A stretch of 64,000 bases of DNA from CAZDKK01 sp964506245 (GCA_964506245.1 CAZDKK010000006.1:1-64000), one strand, 5' to 3'. Counted from the stretch's first letter, positions 43,947 to 55,298 are shown. The notes: a model not told the origin generated them from the sequence alone. Translations and numbers: made by a program.

Positions 43947-45222
43947 CCCGGCGCGTGCTCGAGAGCAGCCCGAACAGGAGCGCCGTCGCCACCGTGGCCA
44001 ACGCCGCCCCGATCGTGAACGCCCCGCGCGGCCCGAGGGCTTTCCAGAAGACGCCGAAGAGGAGGCTGGCCGGCAACGCGGCCAACCCCACCGCGCCGTG
44101 ATAGAGCCCGAAGGCGCGGCCGCGCCACGCGCTGGGAACGAAGTCGGCGACGAGCGCCTTCTCGGCCCCCTCGGTGAGTCCGTAGTAGGCCCCATAGATC
44201 ACGATGAGGATCCAGAACAGGTTCTGCGCTGGGGTCGTGGCCATGCCGAGATAGACAAGGACATATACACACCAGCCGGCGACGATGGCAAAGCGCCTTC
44301 CCAGACGGTCGGCGAGCAGTCCTCCGGGCAGGCTGAAGGCGATCTTGGAGAGGTGCAGGACGATCCACACGGCGATCACCGCGAGGAGCCCCAGGTCGAA
44401 TGCCGTTTTGCCGTACAAGACGAGGAATAGGTCCGAGCTGTTGCCGAGGGTGAAGAGCGTGACCGTGGCGAGGTAGGTGTAGAACCGCCGGGGCAGGCGC
44501 GGGTGAAGCCCGCGATCGCTGGAGAGCATCGTGCTCGGGTCGGGGGACGCGCCGGTGTCCGGCGCCTTGTCCCGCACGCCTGCTAGGAGGAAGACCAGCG
44601 CTGCCAGGCCGGGCAGAAGCGCGAGCGCGAAGACCCACCGCAGGGCCGCCATCTCGGCTGGCGTCGCGACGGCCGAGCTGCCGCGCCACAGGCCGTATCC
44701 CAGGAAGAGATAGAGAATCAAGACGGCGGTGAGCGGTCCGATCACCGCCCCGCAATGGTCCATCGCCCGGTGGAAGCTGAACGCCAGCGCGCGCGTCTCG
44801 GACGAGACGGAATCGCTGATCAGCGCGTCGCGGGGAGCGGTGCGCACGCCCTTGCCGATGCGGTCGCCGAAGCGCAGCAGCACGGGGTGCCACCCCGTGG
44901 TGGCGAGCGCCATCGCCGGGCGACACGCGGTGGAGATGCCGTATCCAAGGACGGCCAGCACCTTCCTTTTGCCGAGCCGATCGCTCCAGACGCCGGCCAG
45001 GATCTTGAAGAGGCTCGCGGTGCTCTCGGCAACGCCCTCCATCAGGCCGAGATAGAGAGCCGCCGAGCCGATCGGCACGAGCCCGGTGAAGAAGACCGGC
45101 AGCAGCGGATAGATCATTTCGCTCGAGGCATCGGTGAAGAAGCTGACGATGCCCAGGGCGAGGACGTTTCCGCGCAGGGTCGCGCGCCAAGAGGGTCGCT
45201 TCTGCGAATCCGCCGGACGCAT
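43936..45222 (-). CDS. MFS transporter
   Basis: 428 residues, about 12 membrane helices. Begins with F-F-T-D-A-S-S-E-M-I-Y-P-L-L-P, the signature of a widely distributed drug/metabolite-proton MFS group. Further MFS marks are W-S-D-R-L-G-K-R-K in the first cytoplasmic loop, G-K-G-V-R-T-A-P-R-D in the 4-5 loop and D-R-L-G-R-R in the second half. Substrate not predictable. Converges on natB with an 11-base overlap of the 3' ends. Confidence 0.88.
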   Translation of the reverse strand: MRPADSQKRPSWRATLRGNVLALGIVSFFTDASSEMIYPLLPVFFTGLVPIGSAALYLGLMEGVAESTASLFKILAGVWSDRLGKRKVLAVLGYGISTACRPAMALATTGWHPVLLRFGDRIGKGVRTAPRDALISDSVSSETRALAFSFHRAMDHCGAVIGPLTAVLILYLFLGYGLWRGSSAVATPAEMAALRWVFALALLPGLAALVFLLAGVRDKAPDTGASPDPSTMLSSDRGLHPRLPRRFYTYLATVTLFTLGNSSDLFLVLYGKTAFDLGLLAVIAVWIVLHLSKIAFSLPGGLLADRLGRRFAIVAGWCVYVLVYLGMATTPAQNLFWILIVIYGAYYGLTEGAEKALVADFVPSAWRGRAFGLYHGAVGLAALPASLLFGVFWKALGPRGAFTIGAALATVATALLFGLLSSTRRATS

Positions 45223-45396
45223 GGCGGGATCCTACCCGAGCCGCCCACCCGCGGCCAGCGCCGGCCAGGGGACGGCGCAGTACCCGCCGTCCTCGGCCAG
45301 GCCCCGACCGCGGTGGACCCTCGGGATCCCGGACGGTACAATCTGGGAGCTTCGCCGCCATCGATGGCGCAAGCTCGGGGTGCAAAGGGGGAGTGA

Positions 45397-47298
45397 ATGC
45401 GACAACTCGGCGCCGCGTTCATCGTGGCAGTGCTGATCGCCCTCATTCCCGCGATCCTGGAGACCGCGCTCTCCGACCCCGTTTCCCGCCCGACGCCGGG
45501 GGACTTCCTCTACGGCATCGATGTCCACTGGCTCCTTGCCCTGGTGGCCGTGGTCCTGGCGCGCCTCGTCGCCCTCCGTCGCTCCCCGCGCACCTTCTTC
45601 ACGCTGGGCCTGGCCTTCCAGCTCGCGATCGAGGGGGGGCTGACGGCCGGATTCTGGTTCGGCACCCGGGCGGGTTTCCTGCCCTCGCCGGCAACGGCGA
45701 CCGGCAAGGCGGCGCTGATTGCGTTCGGGGGCGGATGCGGTCTGGCGGGCCTCGCCGTGGGGATCGTGGCGGGGCGGCGCGGATTCGCGCGATGGATGGA
45801 GCGGCTGGCCGATGGTTTCCTCGGACGGTTGGGCGCGGTGGCCTGCGGCCTGCTGGTCGTCGCCAACCTCGTCGCGCTCGCGGTTGCCAGGCCTCACAGG
45901 CCGTCGGTCGTCGTGCGCCCGGACGCTGAGAAGCTGCAGCGCCCCGACGTGCTGGTGATCCTGGTCGACACGCTCCGCCGCGACCATCTCTCCTGGTGGG
46001 GATACGGGCGCCCGACGAGCCCGAACCTCGACCGCTTCTTTGACGATAGCATCGTCTTCACGAACGCCTACACACCGAGCACGTGGACGATGCCGAGCGT
46101 CGCCAGCCTCTTCACGGGCCGGTACCCGACCAGCCATCGCATCGATGATCCGACCGACGCGCTGCCGCGGTCCCTGCCCACCCTGGCCGAGCACTTCCGC
46201 TCCTACGGGTATGCCACCGGCGGGTTCGTCGGGAACAACCTGATGACGCGCTACAACGGGTTCTCCCAGGGGTTTGCTCACTACTACCCGCGGGAGCTGC
46301 CCTACTGGTGTCGCAACTTGAGGACGGCCGGCGAGAAGATCCTCAAGCAGCTCCTGCAACAGCCCGACGTCGCCAATCGCGCCGGCCCCATCGCGCGCGC
46401 GGCGGTGCGCTGGCTACGGGCGACCCCCGGCAAGCCACACTTCGCCTACCTCCACTTCATGGACCCGCATTCCCCCTATACCCCCCCGCGTGCGGCGCGC
46501 GAGCGGGTTGCGCCCGGCGCTCCGCCCGGGCCGATCAATCCCCCCGAGCTGCGCCAGTTCAACGAGCGGTTGCGGGGCACGGGCTGCGCCGACTGGAGTT
46601 GCATCGAGGATCCACCCACGCTGCCCGACCGCGACCTGCTGGGTATGATCGCGAACTACGACGGCGAGATCCTGGCCGTCGACGATGCTTTCGGCGTCCT
46701 GATGGCCGGGCTCGCCGAGCTGGGGTACCTGGAGACCTGCCACATCGTCTTCTGCACCGATCACGGCGAGGAGTTCGGCGATCACCGGGGCTGGTTCCAT
46801 CGCGCCTCGATCCACGATGAGATGATCGCGTGCCCGCTGGCGTACCGCCCGCCGGGCGGCGTGGCGGGTGGGCGCACCATGGCCAGGCCCATTCCGATGA
46901 TCGACATCATCCCGACGCTCTGCGGCCAGGTCGGCATCGAGACACCGCCCCAGCACCAGGGGCGCAAGATCCCCGAGGTGTCCGGCGACCCGCCGCCTGC
47001 GTATACCTGGCCCGTGCTCTCCGAGACGCCGCCGTACCTGTACGCGCTGAGGCTGCGCAACTGGAAGGCGATCCGCCAGGGGCCGACAGCTTCCCCCCAG
47101 TGGCTGCTCTTCGACCTCGACCGCGATCCCCTGGAGCGCACGGATCTCGCCGCCGAGTTGCCCGACACGCTCGGGCTGCTGCGCGAATACCTCGAGGAGC
47201 TCACCGCCACGCTCGCGCGTCAGGGGGAGGTCTTCACCCCCAGCGCCGAGAACCCCGAGCTGCTCCGCCGCCTGCGCGATCTGGGGTACATCGACTGA
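45397..47298 (+). CDS. membrane-anchored sulfatase-fold enzyme
   Basis: 633 residues. About five hydrophobic helices (1-170), then a sulfatase/phosphoglycerol-transferase domain: metal motif L-V-D-T-L-R-R-D-H-L, nucleophile region S-T-W-T-M-P-S-V-A-S-L-F-T-G with Thr in the formylglycine position, H-F-M-D-P-H, T-D-H-G-E-E-F-G-D-H-R. Thr nucleophile plus membrane domain points to LtaS/OpgB-like phosphoglycerol or phosphoethanolamine transfer rather than sulfate hydrolysis. The ATG follows GGGGGAG at four bases. Related in design to the enzyme at 19178, but without TPRs. Confidence 0.85.
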   Translation: MRQLGAAFIVAVLIALIPAILETALSDPVSRPTPGDFLYGIDVHWLLALVAVVLARLVALRRSPRTFFTLGLAFQLAIEGGLTAGFWFGTRAGFLPSPATATGKAALIAFGGGCGLAGLAVGIVAGRRGFARWMERLADGFLGRLGAVACGLLVVANLVALAVARPHRPSVVVRPDAEKLQRPDVLVILVDTLRRDHLSWWGYGRPTSPNLDRFFDDSIVFTNAYTPSTWTMPSVASLFTGRYPTSHRIDDPTDALPRSLPTLAEHFRSYGYATGGFVGNNLMTRYNGFSQGFAHYYPRELPYWCRNLRTAGEKILKQLLQQPDVANRAGPIARAAVRWLRATPGKPHFAYLHFMDPHSPYTPPRAARERVAPGAPPGPINPPELRQFNERLRGTGCADWSCIEDPPTLPDRDLLGMIANYDGEILAVDDAFGVLMAGLAELGYLETCHIVFCTDHGEEFGDHRGWFHRASIHDEMIACPLAYRPPGGVAGGRTMARPIPMIDIIPTLCGQVGIETPPQHQGRKIPEVSGDPPPAYTWPVLSETPPYLYALRLRNWKAIRQGPTASPQWLLFDLDRDPLERTDLAAELPDTLGLLREYLEELTATLARQGEVFTPSAENPELLRRLRDLGYID

Positions 47299-47429
47299 GC
47301 GTCGCACCCCGCGGGGTCGCGTCCCCGGGAACCGCTTCGCCCCGCGTGCGTTATTCCTGTAGATGACGCGCCGCCCCCCGGTGCGCTACCATGGGCGATC
47401 GCCTATCCACAAGAGACAAGGGAGGTTGG

Positions 47430-48461
<1,032 letters not shown>

Positions 48462-48499
48462 CCCCCAGGGTGTGCCCGGATGGTTCGAGGAGGGCCCGC

Positions 48500-49429
48500 G
48501 TGGCCGGCAAAGACGACAACCTCGCGCTGCTCGATCCCTACTTCGTGGGCAAGCTGCGCCGGCTCGATCTGATCGCCCGCCTGGTCGTCGAGGGGTTCAT
48601 CACGGGCCTGCACAAGAGCCCGTATCACGGCTTCAGCGTCGAGTTCGCCGAGCACCGCCCCTACATGCCCGGCGACCCGATTCGCGCTGTCGACTGGAAG
48701 GTCTACGCCAAGAGCGACCGCTTCTACATCAAGGAGTACGAGGAAGAGACGAATCTGCGCTGTCACGTGCTGTTGGACTCGAGCTCCTCGATGGCCTACC
48801 GCTCGGACAAGAAGTACCTGACCAAGCTCGACTACGGCACCTACCTGGCCGCGGCGCTTTCCTACCTGATGATCCGGCAGCAGGATGCCGTCGGGCTCCT
48901 CACCTTCGACGACGAAGTGCGCCGCTTCATCCCGGCGCGCAGCGCCGGCACGCACCTGCGCGTGCTGCTGGGGGAACTCTCGCGCCTGGCGCGCGCCACG
49001 CAGAAGACGCCGGAGGGACGGGGCACGCGCATCGGGCGTAGCCTGCACCATCTGGCCGACCGGCTCACCCGGCGCGGCCTGGTCGTGCTGATCTCGGATC
49101 TGATGGACGCGCCCGAGGAGGTGCTCAAGGGGCTGCAACACTTCCGCCATCGCAAGCACGAGGTGGTCGTCTTCCACCTGCTCGACCCGGCCGAGGTCGC
49201 CTTCCCGTTCCGCGAGGAGACGGTTTTCGTGGACATGGAGTCGGGCGAGAAGTTGAGCACGATCCCGTGGGAGTACGCCAAGGACTACCGGCGCGCGGTG
49301 GATGCCTGGCAGCGGCGCTACCGGCGCGTCTGCGCCGAACAGACGATCGACTACGTCGAGGTGCGCACCGACATGCCCTACGATGTGGCGCTCCTACGCT
49401 ACCTCGAGAAGCGGGGGAGACTGCACTGA
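48500..49429 (+). CDS. DUF58 domain (VWA-like) protein of the MoxR cluster
   Basis: 309 residues. DUF58 signature G-F-S-V-E-F-A-E-H-R-P-Y-x2-G-D and I-R-A-V-D-W-K-V-Y-A-K, then a VWA-type fold with MIDAS motif D-S-S-S-S-M, T-F-D-D and the S-D-L-M-D-A metal-proximal strand. The GTG at 48500 is preferred (GAGGAGGG six bases before); an upstream start at 48470 is less likely. Follows moxR by 38 bases and precedes the BatA-like gene by 13. Confidence 0.9.
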   Translation: MAGKDDNLALLDPYFVGKLRRLDLIARLVVEGFITGLHKSPYHGFSVEFAEHRPYMPGDPIRAVDWKVYAKSDRFYIKEYEEETNLRCHVLLDSSSSMAYRSDKKYLTKLDYGTYLAAALSYLMIRQQDAVGLLTFDDEVRRFIPARSAGTHLRVLLGELSRLARATQKTPEGRGTRIGRSLHHLADRLTRRGLVVLISDLMDAPEEVLKGLQHFRHRKHEVVVFHLLDPAEVAFPFREETVFVDMESGEKLSTIPWEYAKDYRRAVDAWQRRYRRVCAEQTIDYVEVRTDMPYDVALLRYLEKRGRLH

Positions 49430-49442
49430 TGGGTGAGGCCTG

Positions 49443-51830
49443 ATGGGTCCTTTCTCCTTTCTCAACGGCGCCTTCCTGGTGGCCCTGGCGGCCGCGGCCC
49501 TGCCGATCCTCATTCACCTCTTCAGTCGGCGCCGGGCGCGCGAGATGCCCTTCTCGCAGCTCCGCTTCCTCGACGAGATCACGCGCCGCAAGATCCGCCG
49601 GATGCGGCTGCGCCAGTGGCTGCTGCTGCTCATGCGCACGCTGGCGATCGCCCTCCTCGCGCTCGCGCTCAGCCGGCCGGTGTGGCACGGCCCGGGCGCG
49701 AGCCGGCAGCGCGGATCCTCGACCGTCGCGATTCTGATCGACGACAGCTTCAGCATGGAGGCGCGGCTCGATCCCGGGACGCTGCTGCCCCTCGAGGCGA
49801 ACCCGGCCGCGCTCAGCTACCCCACGCGCTTCGAGCAGGCCCGCCGGCGCGCGCTCGAGGCGATCGATTTGCTCGAGGAGGGCGATCAGGCGGTGGTGGT
49901 CTTCACGGCGTCACCGCCGCGCGTGCCCTACGAGAGCACGGTGCGCGACCCGGCGCTCCTGCGCGAGGAGATCCTGCGTGCCGGACCGCGCGCGACGCGC
50001 TCGGACCTGGTGGGTGCGCTCGAGCGCGCGACCCCCGTCCTGCGCGCCGCACGCACCCTCAACCGGGAGCTCTTCATCGTCTCCGACTTCCAGCAGGTCG
50101 ACGCGCAGGAGCTGCTGCGCCGCTTCGGAGCGGAGGTCCAGGATGCGGTCGCGGCCGAGACGACGGGCGACTCGGTGCGCGCGGCTGCAGCGGACGAGGA
50201 GCGGGCCGATGCCGCGCATCCGGGCGAAGCAGACGCCGGGCGGCCGCTCCTGGCCACACCCGACAAGACCCGCCTCTACCTACTTCCTGTACAAGCCCCG
50301 GCCGAGCCCAACCTGGCGCTGCTGTGGGGCTTCTTCGAGCTCGACCCGGACGGCGCGGGCGGGCGACTCACGGTGCGCGCCCGCAATCATGGCGAGGAGG
50401 CGATCACCGACGGCGTGCTGCAGGTGCTGGGCGCCGGCGGGACGGTCCTGGCCGAGGGGATGATCACGGTCGAACCACATGGCGTCGGCCAGACGGTGAT
50501 CTCCCTCGCGGCCGTACCCGCCGACGGGGAGCTCACCGTCCAGTCCGCCCCGGATCTGCTCGAGCGCGACAATCGTCATTTCGTGAGCACGGCCGCGACG
50601 ACCCGCTTCAAGGTGCTCGTCGTGACGGGCGCGGCGGCGAGCGACCCACAGGTGCGCGAGGAGTTGACCTACCCGGTACTCGCGCTCGATCCCTACGGCG
50701 GCCTGGCCCTGCTCCAGCCCGCGGCGGACGCCGACTCGGGCCGGGCATCGGGCGAGGCGCAGCGCGACGCGCAGGCTCAGGGTGTGCAGCTCTTCGAGGT
50801 CGAGACGGTGCCCGAGACCGATCTCGGTCTGCGGCGGGAGCTGGAATGCGACGCCGTTCTCCTGCTCAACATCGGGCGGTTGAGCGCGGCCGCGGCCGAG
50901 CTGCTCGAGCGGTATCACAAGGGGGGCGGCAACATCGTGGTTGCGCTCGGCGACCGGGTCGATGCGCGCATCTACAACACGCAGATCCTGCCCCGCCTGG
51001 CAGGCTTGCGGCTCGAGAACGTGGTCGGCGATCCGCGGGGCGAGGACGGGTTCAGCCTCTTGCCCGCGCCGGGCGATCACGAGATCTTCGCGGGCTTCCC
51101 CGTCGCGCCCGGGGAGGCGCTGTCGGGCGCCCGCTTCCACCGCTTCGTCGACGTGCGTCTGGGGGACCCATCGCGCGTGCTGGGCGAGTTCTCGGGGGGC
51201 CATCCGGCGCTGATCGAGGAACCCGGCTTCCTGCTCTTCAGCTCCTCGCTCGACATGCGCTGGAGCGATTTCCCCACGAGCGCCAGCTACCTGCCCTTCC
51301 TCCACCGCATGCTGCTTCACCTCGTGTTGCAGGGACGCATTGGGCGGCAGGAGCCGCGGGTGGGCGAGGCGCTCGTGGTGCCGGTGCCGGCGGAGCTCGC
51401 CCGCGAAGTGCTGCGCTGCACCGGCCCCGAAGGCATGGAAGTGGCGACCGAGCTGACCCAGTCCGAGCGCGGCGCCACGCTGCGCACGGCCCCGGTGGAG
51501 CAACCCGGCTTCTACCACATCCGCGCGGGCGAGGCGGGTGCGCCAGGTGGTGCGGGCTCGGGCGCGGGCACCTCGCGCGGGATGGGGGCGGAGTTGCGCA
51601 CGTTCGCGGTCAACGTCGATCCCCGCGAATCCGACCTGGCCGCGATGACCCGGGAACAGGGCGCGCTCCTCTTCGGCCGCGAGGCGGTGACGCTCCCGGC
51701 CGATGAAGGGCTCAGCCGGCAAGTGCTCGTGACGCGCTATGGGCGCGAGCTCTGGCGGCTCTGCCTGACGCTGGCCTTCCTGCTGCTGGTCGCCGAGAGC
51801 CTGGTGGCGCGCGGCCGGCTGCGGCCGTGA
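49443..51830 (+). CDS. BatA/VWA-type membrane protein of the MoxR cluster
   Basis: 795 residues. The N-terminal 75 residues are the BatA/aerotolerance-regulator module: helix F-L-V-A-L-A-A-A-A-L-P-I-L-I-H-L-F, R-R-R-A-R-E-M-P-F-S-Q-L-R-F-L and a second helix with L-A-L-S-R-P-V. A VWA-type domain follows (D-D-S-F-S-M MIDAS motif, residues 99-104), then several beta domains, and a C-terminal membrane helix (about 770-790). Such proteins sit in the inner membrane with MoxR and DUF58 partners, role possibly in envelope stress or metal insertion. The usual further Bat genes (BatB-E) are absent; kdpE converges on its stop from the other strand. Confidence 0.85.
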   Translation: MGPFSFLNGAFLVALAAAALPILIHLFSRRRAREMPFSQLRFLDEITRRKIRRMRLRQWLLLLMRTLAIALLALALSRPVWHGPGASRQRGSSTVAILIDDSFSMEARLDPGTLLPLEANPAALSYPTRFEQARRRALEAIDLLEEGDQAVVVFTASPPRVPYESTVRDPALLREEILRAGPRATRSDLVGALERATPVLRAARTLNRELFIVSDFQQVDAQELLRRFGAEVQDAVAAETTGDSVRAAAADEERADAAHPGEADAGRPLLATPDKTRLYLLPVQAPAEPNLALLWGFFELDPDGAGGRLTVRARNHGEEAITDGVLQVLGAGGTVLAEGMITVEPHGVGQTVISLAAVPADGELTVQSAPDLLERDNRHFVSTAATTRFKVLVVTGAAASDPQVREELTYPVLALDPYGGLALLQPAADADSGRASGEAQRDAQAQGVQLFEVETVPETDLGLRRELECDAVLLLNIGRLSAAAAELLERYHKGGGNIVVALGDRVDARIYNTQILPRLAGLRLENVVGDPRGEDGFSLLPAPGDHEIFAGFPVAPGEALSGARFHRFVDVRLGDPSRVLGEFSGGHPALIEEPGFLLFSSSLDMRWSDFPTSASYLPFLHRMLLHLVLQGRIGRQEPRVGEALVVPVPAELAREVLRCTGPEGMEVATELTQSERGATLRTAPVEQPGFYHIRAGEAGAPGGAGSGAGTSRGMGAELRTFAVNVDPRESDLAAMTREQGALLFGREAVTLPADEGLSRQVLVTRYGRELWRLCLTLAFLLLVAESLVARGRLRP

Positions 51831-51841
51831 CGGGGACGGCT

Positions 51842-52540
51842 TCAGGCGTCCTTCATCCGGTACCCCACGCCTGGCTCCGTGACCAGCCAGCGCGGCCGCG
51901 CGGGATCCGCCTCGATCTTGCGGCGCAACTGCGCCATGAACACTCGCAGGTAGTGCGTCTCGCCCGCATAGGGCGGACCCCACACCTCGCGCAGAATCTG
52001 TCGGTGGGTGAGCACCTTGCCCGCGTTGCGCGCGAGCAGCACCAGCAGGCGGAACTCGATGGGCGTGAGGCGGACCGCCTGCCCCTCCACCTTCACCTCC
52101 CGGCGAACCTGGTCGATGTGCAGCGGACCGATCTCGAGAACCGTGGTTGCGGCGGGCGAGCCCGACTGCGCCGCGTGCCGCAGGGCGACGCGCATGCGGG
52201 CCAGCAGCTCGTTCACGCTGAAAGGCTTGGTCAGGTAGTCATCAGCCCCGGCGTCGAGCGCAGTGACTTTGTCGCCCTCACGGCCGCGGGCGGAAATGAC
52301 GATGATGGGCACCTGGCTCCACTCACGAATCTGACGAGCCAGGTCGATGCCATCTCCGTCCGGCAGACCGAGGTCGAGCAGGATGATCTCCGGATTGTGG
52401 GTCGTGGCCGCCACGAGCGCATCGCAGGCCGTCTCCGCCTCCACAACGCGGTAGTCTTGCGCCGTCAGCGCGGTTCGCAGGAAGCGCCGCATCTGCAGCT
52501 CGTCTTCGACGATCAGGACCAGCACTGGAGGCTCGCTCAT
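51842..52540 (-). CDS. kdpE: KdpE response regulator
   Basis: 232 residues, OmpR/PhoB family. Receiver with E-D-E (acidic pocket), phospho-acceptor Asp in L-L-D-L-G-L-P-D-G-D-G, Thr/Ser in V-I-S-A-R and K-P-F; winged-helix DNA-binding domain from about 135 (L-T-P-I-E-F-R-L-L, G-K-V-L-T-H-R-Q-I-L-R-E-V-W-G). G-E-T-H-Y-L-R-V-F-M matches KdpE. The start overlaps the kdpD stop by four bases. Phosphorylated by KdpD at low K+ or high osmolarity; activates the kdp promoter upstream of the mini-ORF at 60015. Confidence 0.95.
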   Translation of the reverse strand: MSEPPVLVLIVEDELQMRRFLRTALTAQDYRVVEAETACDALVAATTHNPEIILLDLGLPDGDGIDLARQIREWSQVPIIVISARGREGDKVTALDAGADDYLTKPFSVNELLARMRVALRHAAQSGSPAATTVLEIGPLHIDQVRREVKVEGQAVRLTPIEFRLLVLLARNAGKVLTHRQILREVWGPPYAGETHYLRVFMAQLRRKIEADPARPRWLVTEPGVGYRMKDA

Positions 52541-55266
52541 GGCTGCCCTCCCGCGCTCCGGGCATCGTCGGCCGACTCGTCCTCGGGCTCGATGCTCGGC
52601 GGCTTGTCGGTCAACGGCAGTCGGATCCGGAATGATGCGCCCCCGCCGGGTCTGTTCTCCGCCGCCAGCGAACCGCCGTGGGCCTGGACGATGCCGCGGC
52701 AGATGGGGAGGCCCAGGCCCACGCCGCCACCGCGCGCGGTCGGCCCGCGGTAGAACTTCTCGAACACGCGCTCCTCGTCGCCCGGCGGCAGGCCCGGCCC
52801 GCGATCGGCCACGGTGACCTCCACGGCGCTTTCACTGCTCCGTGCCTCTACCTCGATCGGACCGCCGGGGCCCGCGTACTTCAGCGCGTTCTCGATCAGA
52901 TTGACGATGACCTGCTCGAACAAGATCGGATCGACACGCAGCAGGGGCAGAGTCTCGGGCAAGTCCAGCCGCACCTCGCGGTCGCCGAGCTTCGTCTCCA
53001 GCCGCGCCAGGGCCGAACCGACGATTTCCTCGAGCGGCACCCACTCCTTCTTCGGTACCAGGCCCCCGGACTCCAGCCGCACCGTGTCCAGGATGTTCGT
53101 GACCAGCCGTTCCATGCGATCGGCCTCGGTGCAGATCGTATCGTACAACTCCGCCCGCTGGCCATCCGCCAGCCGCCCCCGATCCTCGCGCAGTGCCGTC
53201 CCCGCGCCCGTGATCGCGGCCAGAGGTGTGCGCAGGTCGTGCGACACGGCGCTGAGCAGCGTGCCGCGCAGCTCCTCGGTGCGGGCCCGGAGTGCCGCGG
53301 CCCTGGCTGCCTCCGCGAGCCGCGTGCGTTCGAACGACAGGGCCGCCTGTCGCGTGAAGGCCTCGAGGAAGTTCCGGTGCTCGGCCTCCAGCACGTCGAG
53401 TGAGGGCAGGTGCAGCGCCAGCACGCCGAGCGTTTCGGGGCCTACCTGCAGGGGTACGCAGGTAAGATGGGCGCCGGGCAGGGTATCCGTCCCGGGACCC
53501 GCCAATCGCCCGTGCTCGGCGGTCCAACGGGCAACCGCCGCGTCATCACTGTCCAGATCCGGGCCGGCGTGGCTACGGCCCCCGATGCGCAGCGAGCCTT
53601 CCGCCTGGCGAAGCAACACCAAGGCCTCGCCGCCGAACACCTCGGCCGCCTGGTGCGCGATGACCTCGGCCGCCTGACCTTCGTCCCGGATCGTGACCAG
53701 CTCGCGGGTCAGCGCGTAGAGTGCGGCCGTGCGCTCCTCGCGCTCGCGGGCGGCACGTCCGTACCGACGCAGCCGCGAGGTGAGGCTGCTGATGGCCAAG
53801 CCCACCCCGAACATCATCGCGAAGGTGAGGAGGTGGCGGGTGTGCTCGACGTCAAGCCCGTACAAGGGCTGCACGAAGAAGAAGTCGTAGGCCAGCACCG
53901 AGAGCCCGGCGGCCACGACAGAAGGAATCTGCCCGAATCGGAACGCCGTGATCATGATGGCCAGGACATAGGCCATCACGACGTCAGCCTGGGACAGAAA
54001 CGCCCGCCCCAGCCAGGTCAGGATGGTGACGGCACCCACCAGCAGACCCGCCCAGGCGATGCCCCGCCACTCGACACGCCGGGCCGGGCGCGGCGCCGGG
54101 CCTCCGCCGGGTGAGGGCATCTCGTCGCCGGAGATGAAGTGGATCTCGATATCCCCACTGCCGCGTGTGAGCCGTGTGACCAGGGAACCGCGCAGGAGGT
54201 CGCGCCAACGCCCGTGCCCCGGTTTGCCGATCACGATCCGGGTCACGTTGTGATCGTGCGCGTACCGCAGGAGCTCGTCGCTCACGTGACTGCCGGACAG
54301 CCGAACCACGTCGCCGCCGAGCGACTCCGCCAGCCGCAGGTGCGCCTGCAGCCGTTCGCGGTCCGCCTGGGTCATCGAATAGGCGTCGCCGGCCTCGACG
54401 TAGGCTGCCACCCAGGGCGCACGCAACCCGGCGGCGATCCGCCTGGCCGCGCGGATGATCCGCGCCGAGGACGGGCTCGCGCCCACGCAGACGAGGATGC
54501 GCTCGGCCGCCGGCCAGGTGGCCTCGATTTCGTGCGCGCGGCGATAGGCCCGCACGTCCTCGTCCAGGCGCTCGGCTGCCCGCCGCAGCGTCAGCTCGCG
54601 CAGCGCCAGCAGGTTGCCCCGCCGGAAGAAGTGATCGATCGCCCGGCGCGCCTGTTCGGGGATGTAGACCTTTCCCTCCCGGAGGCGCACCAGCAGATCG
54701 TCGGGCGGAAGATCGACGAGCTCGATTTCCTCTGCTCGCTCCAGCACCGAGTCGGGCACCGTCTCGCGCACGCGAACGGTGGTGATCTGCGCCACGACGT
54801 CGTTCAGGCTCTCGATGTGCTGCACATTCAGCGTGGTGTGGACGGTGATCCCTGCGTCCAGCAGCTCGAGCGCGTCCTGCCAACGCTTGGCGTGGCGGCT
54901 GCCGGGCACATTCGTGTGGGCGAGCTCGTCGAGCAACAGGATCGCGGGGTGCCGGGCGAGGGCCCGGTCCAGATCGAACTCCTCGAGAACGGCGCCGCGG
55001 TAGGTGACGCGACGCCTGGGCAGCACCTCGAGCCCGTCGAGAAGCTCGGCGGTTTCGGATCGTCCGTGGGTCTCGATGAACCCCACGGCCACATCCACAC
55101 CCTGTGCGCGCAAACGCCAGGCGGACTCGAGCATCGTGTAGGTCTTGCCGACCCCAGGGGCGTAGCCGAAAAAGACCTTGAGGACGGCGCGCGAGCCAAG
55201 TGCCTCCTCGGCCTTCACGCGTTGTAGGAGCGCGTCCGGGCTGGGGCGGTCATCAGTCTCATTCAT
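52537..55266 (-). CDS. kdpD: KdpD sensor kinase
   Basis: 909 residues. N-terminal KdpD domain with an ATP-binding Walker-A-like site (G-Y-A-P-G-V-G-K-T-Y-T-M) and E-T-H-G-R-S, a USP-like domain (about 245-370), four membrane helices (about 400-500), a GAF-like region, HisKA with S-A-V-S-H-D-L-R-T-P-L, and HATPase_c (N-L-I-E-N-A-L-K, D-R-G-P-G-L, G-V-G-L-G-L). Full domain set and length for KdpD. Starts 32 bases after kdpC and continues into kdpE. Confidence 0.96.
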   Translation of the reverse strand: MNETDDRPSPDALLQRVKAEEALGSRAVLKVFFGYAPGVGKTYTMLESAWRLRAQGVDVAVGFIETHGRSETAELLDGLEVLPRRRVTYRGAVLEEFDLDRALARHPAILLLDELAHTNVPGSRHAKRWQDALELLDAGITVHTTLNVQHIESLNDVVAQITTVRVRETVPDSVLERAEEIELVDLPPDDLLVRLREGKVYIPEQARRAIDHFFRRGNLLALRELTLRRAAERLDEDVRAYRRAHEIEATWPAAERILVCVGASPSSARIIRAARRIAAGLRAPWVAAYVEAGDAYSMTQADRERLQAHLRLAESLGGDVVRLSGSHVSDELLRYAHDHNVTRIVIGKPGHGRWRDLLRGSLVTRLTRGSGDIEIHFISGDEMPSPGGGPAPRPARRVEWRGIAWAGLLVGAVTILTWLGRAFLSQADVVMAYVLAIMITAFRFGQIPSVVAAGLSVLAYDFFFVQPLYGLDVEHTRHLLTFAMMFGVGLAISSLTSRLRRYGRAAREREERTAALYALTRELVTIRDEGQAAEVIAHQAAEVFGGEALVLLRQAEGSLRIGGRSHAGPDLDSDDAAVARWTAEHGRLAGPGTDTLPGAHLTCVPLQVGPETLGVLALHLPSLDVLEAEHRNFLEAFTRQAALSFERTRLAEAARAAALRARTEELRGTLLSAVSHDLRTPLAAITGAGTALREDRGRLADGQRAELYDTICTEADRMERLVTNILDTVRLESGGLVPKKEWVPLEEIVGSALARLETKLGDREVRLDLPETLPLLRVDPILFEQVIVNLIENALKYAGPGGPIEVEARSSESAVEVTVADRGPGLPPGDEERVFEKFYRGPTARGGGVGLGLPICRGIVQAHGGSLAAENRPGGGASFRIRLPLTDKPPSIEPEDESADDARSAGGQP

Positions 55267-55298
55267 GGCAAGCTGCTCTCACCTCGGGCGCGATGCTA

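Noticed and set aside
47306..47317. ACCCCGCGGGGT palindrome past the sulfatase-fold gene as a terminator
   Set aside because: Short palindrome with no loop or U-tract, expected by chance at this G+C.
49433..51706. 757-residue plus-strand frame overlapping the BatA-like gene
   Set aside because: Rich in Arg/Ala/Gly with no membrane helices; a shifted-frame shadow of the BatA-like protein.
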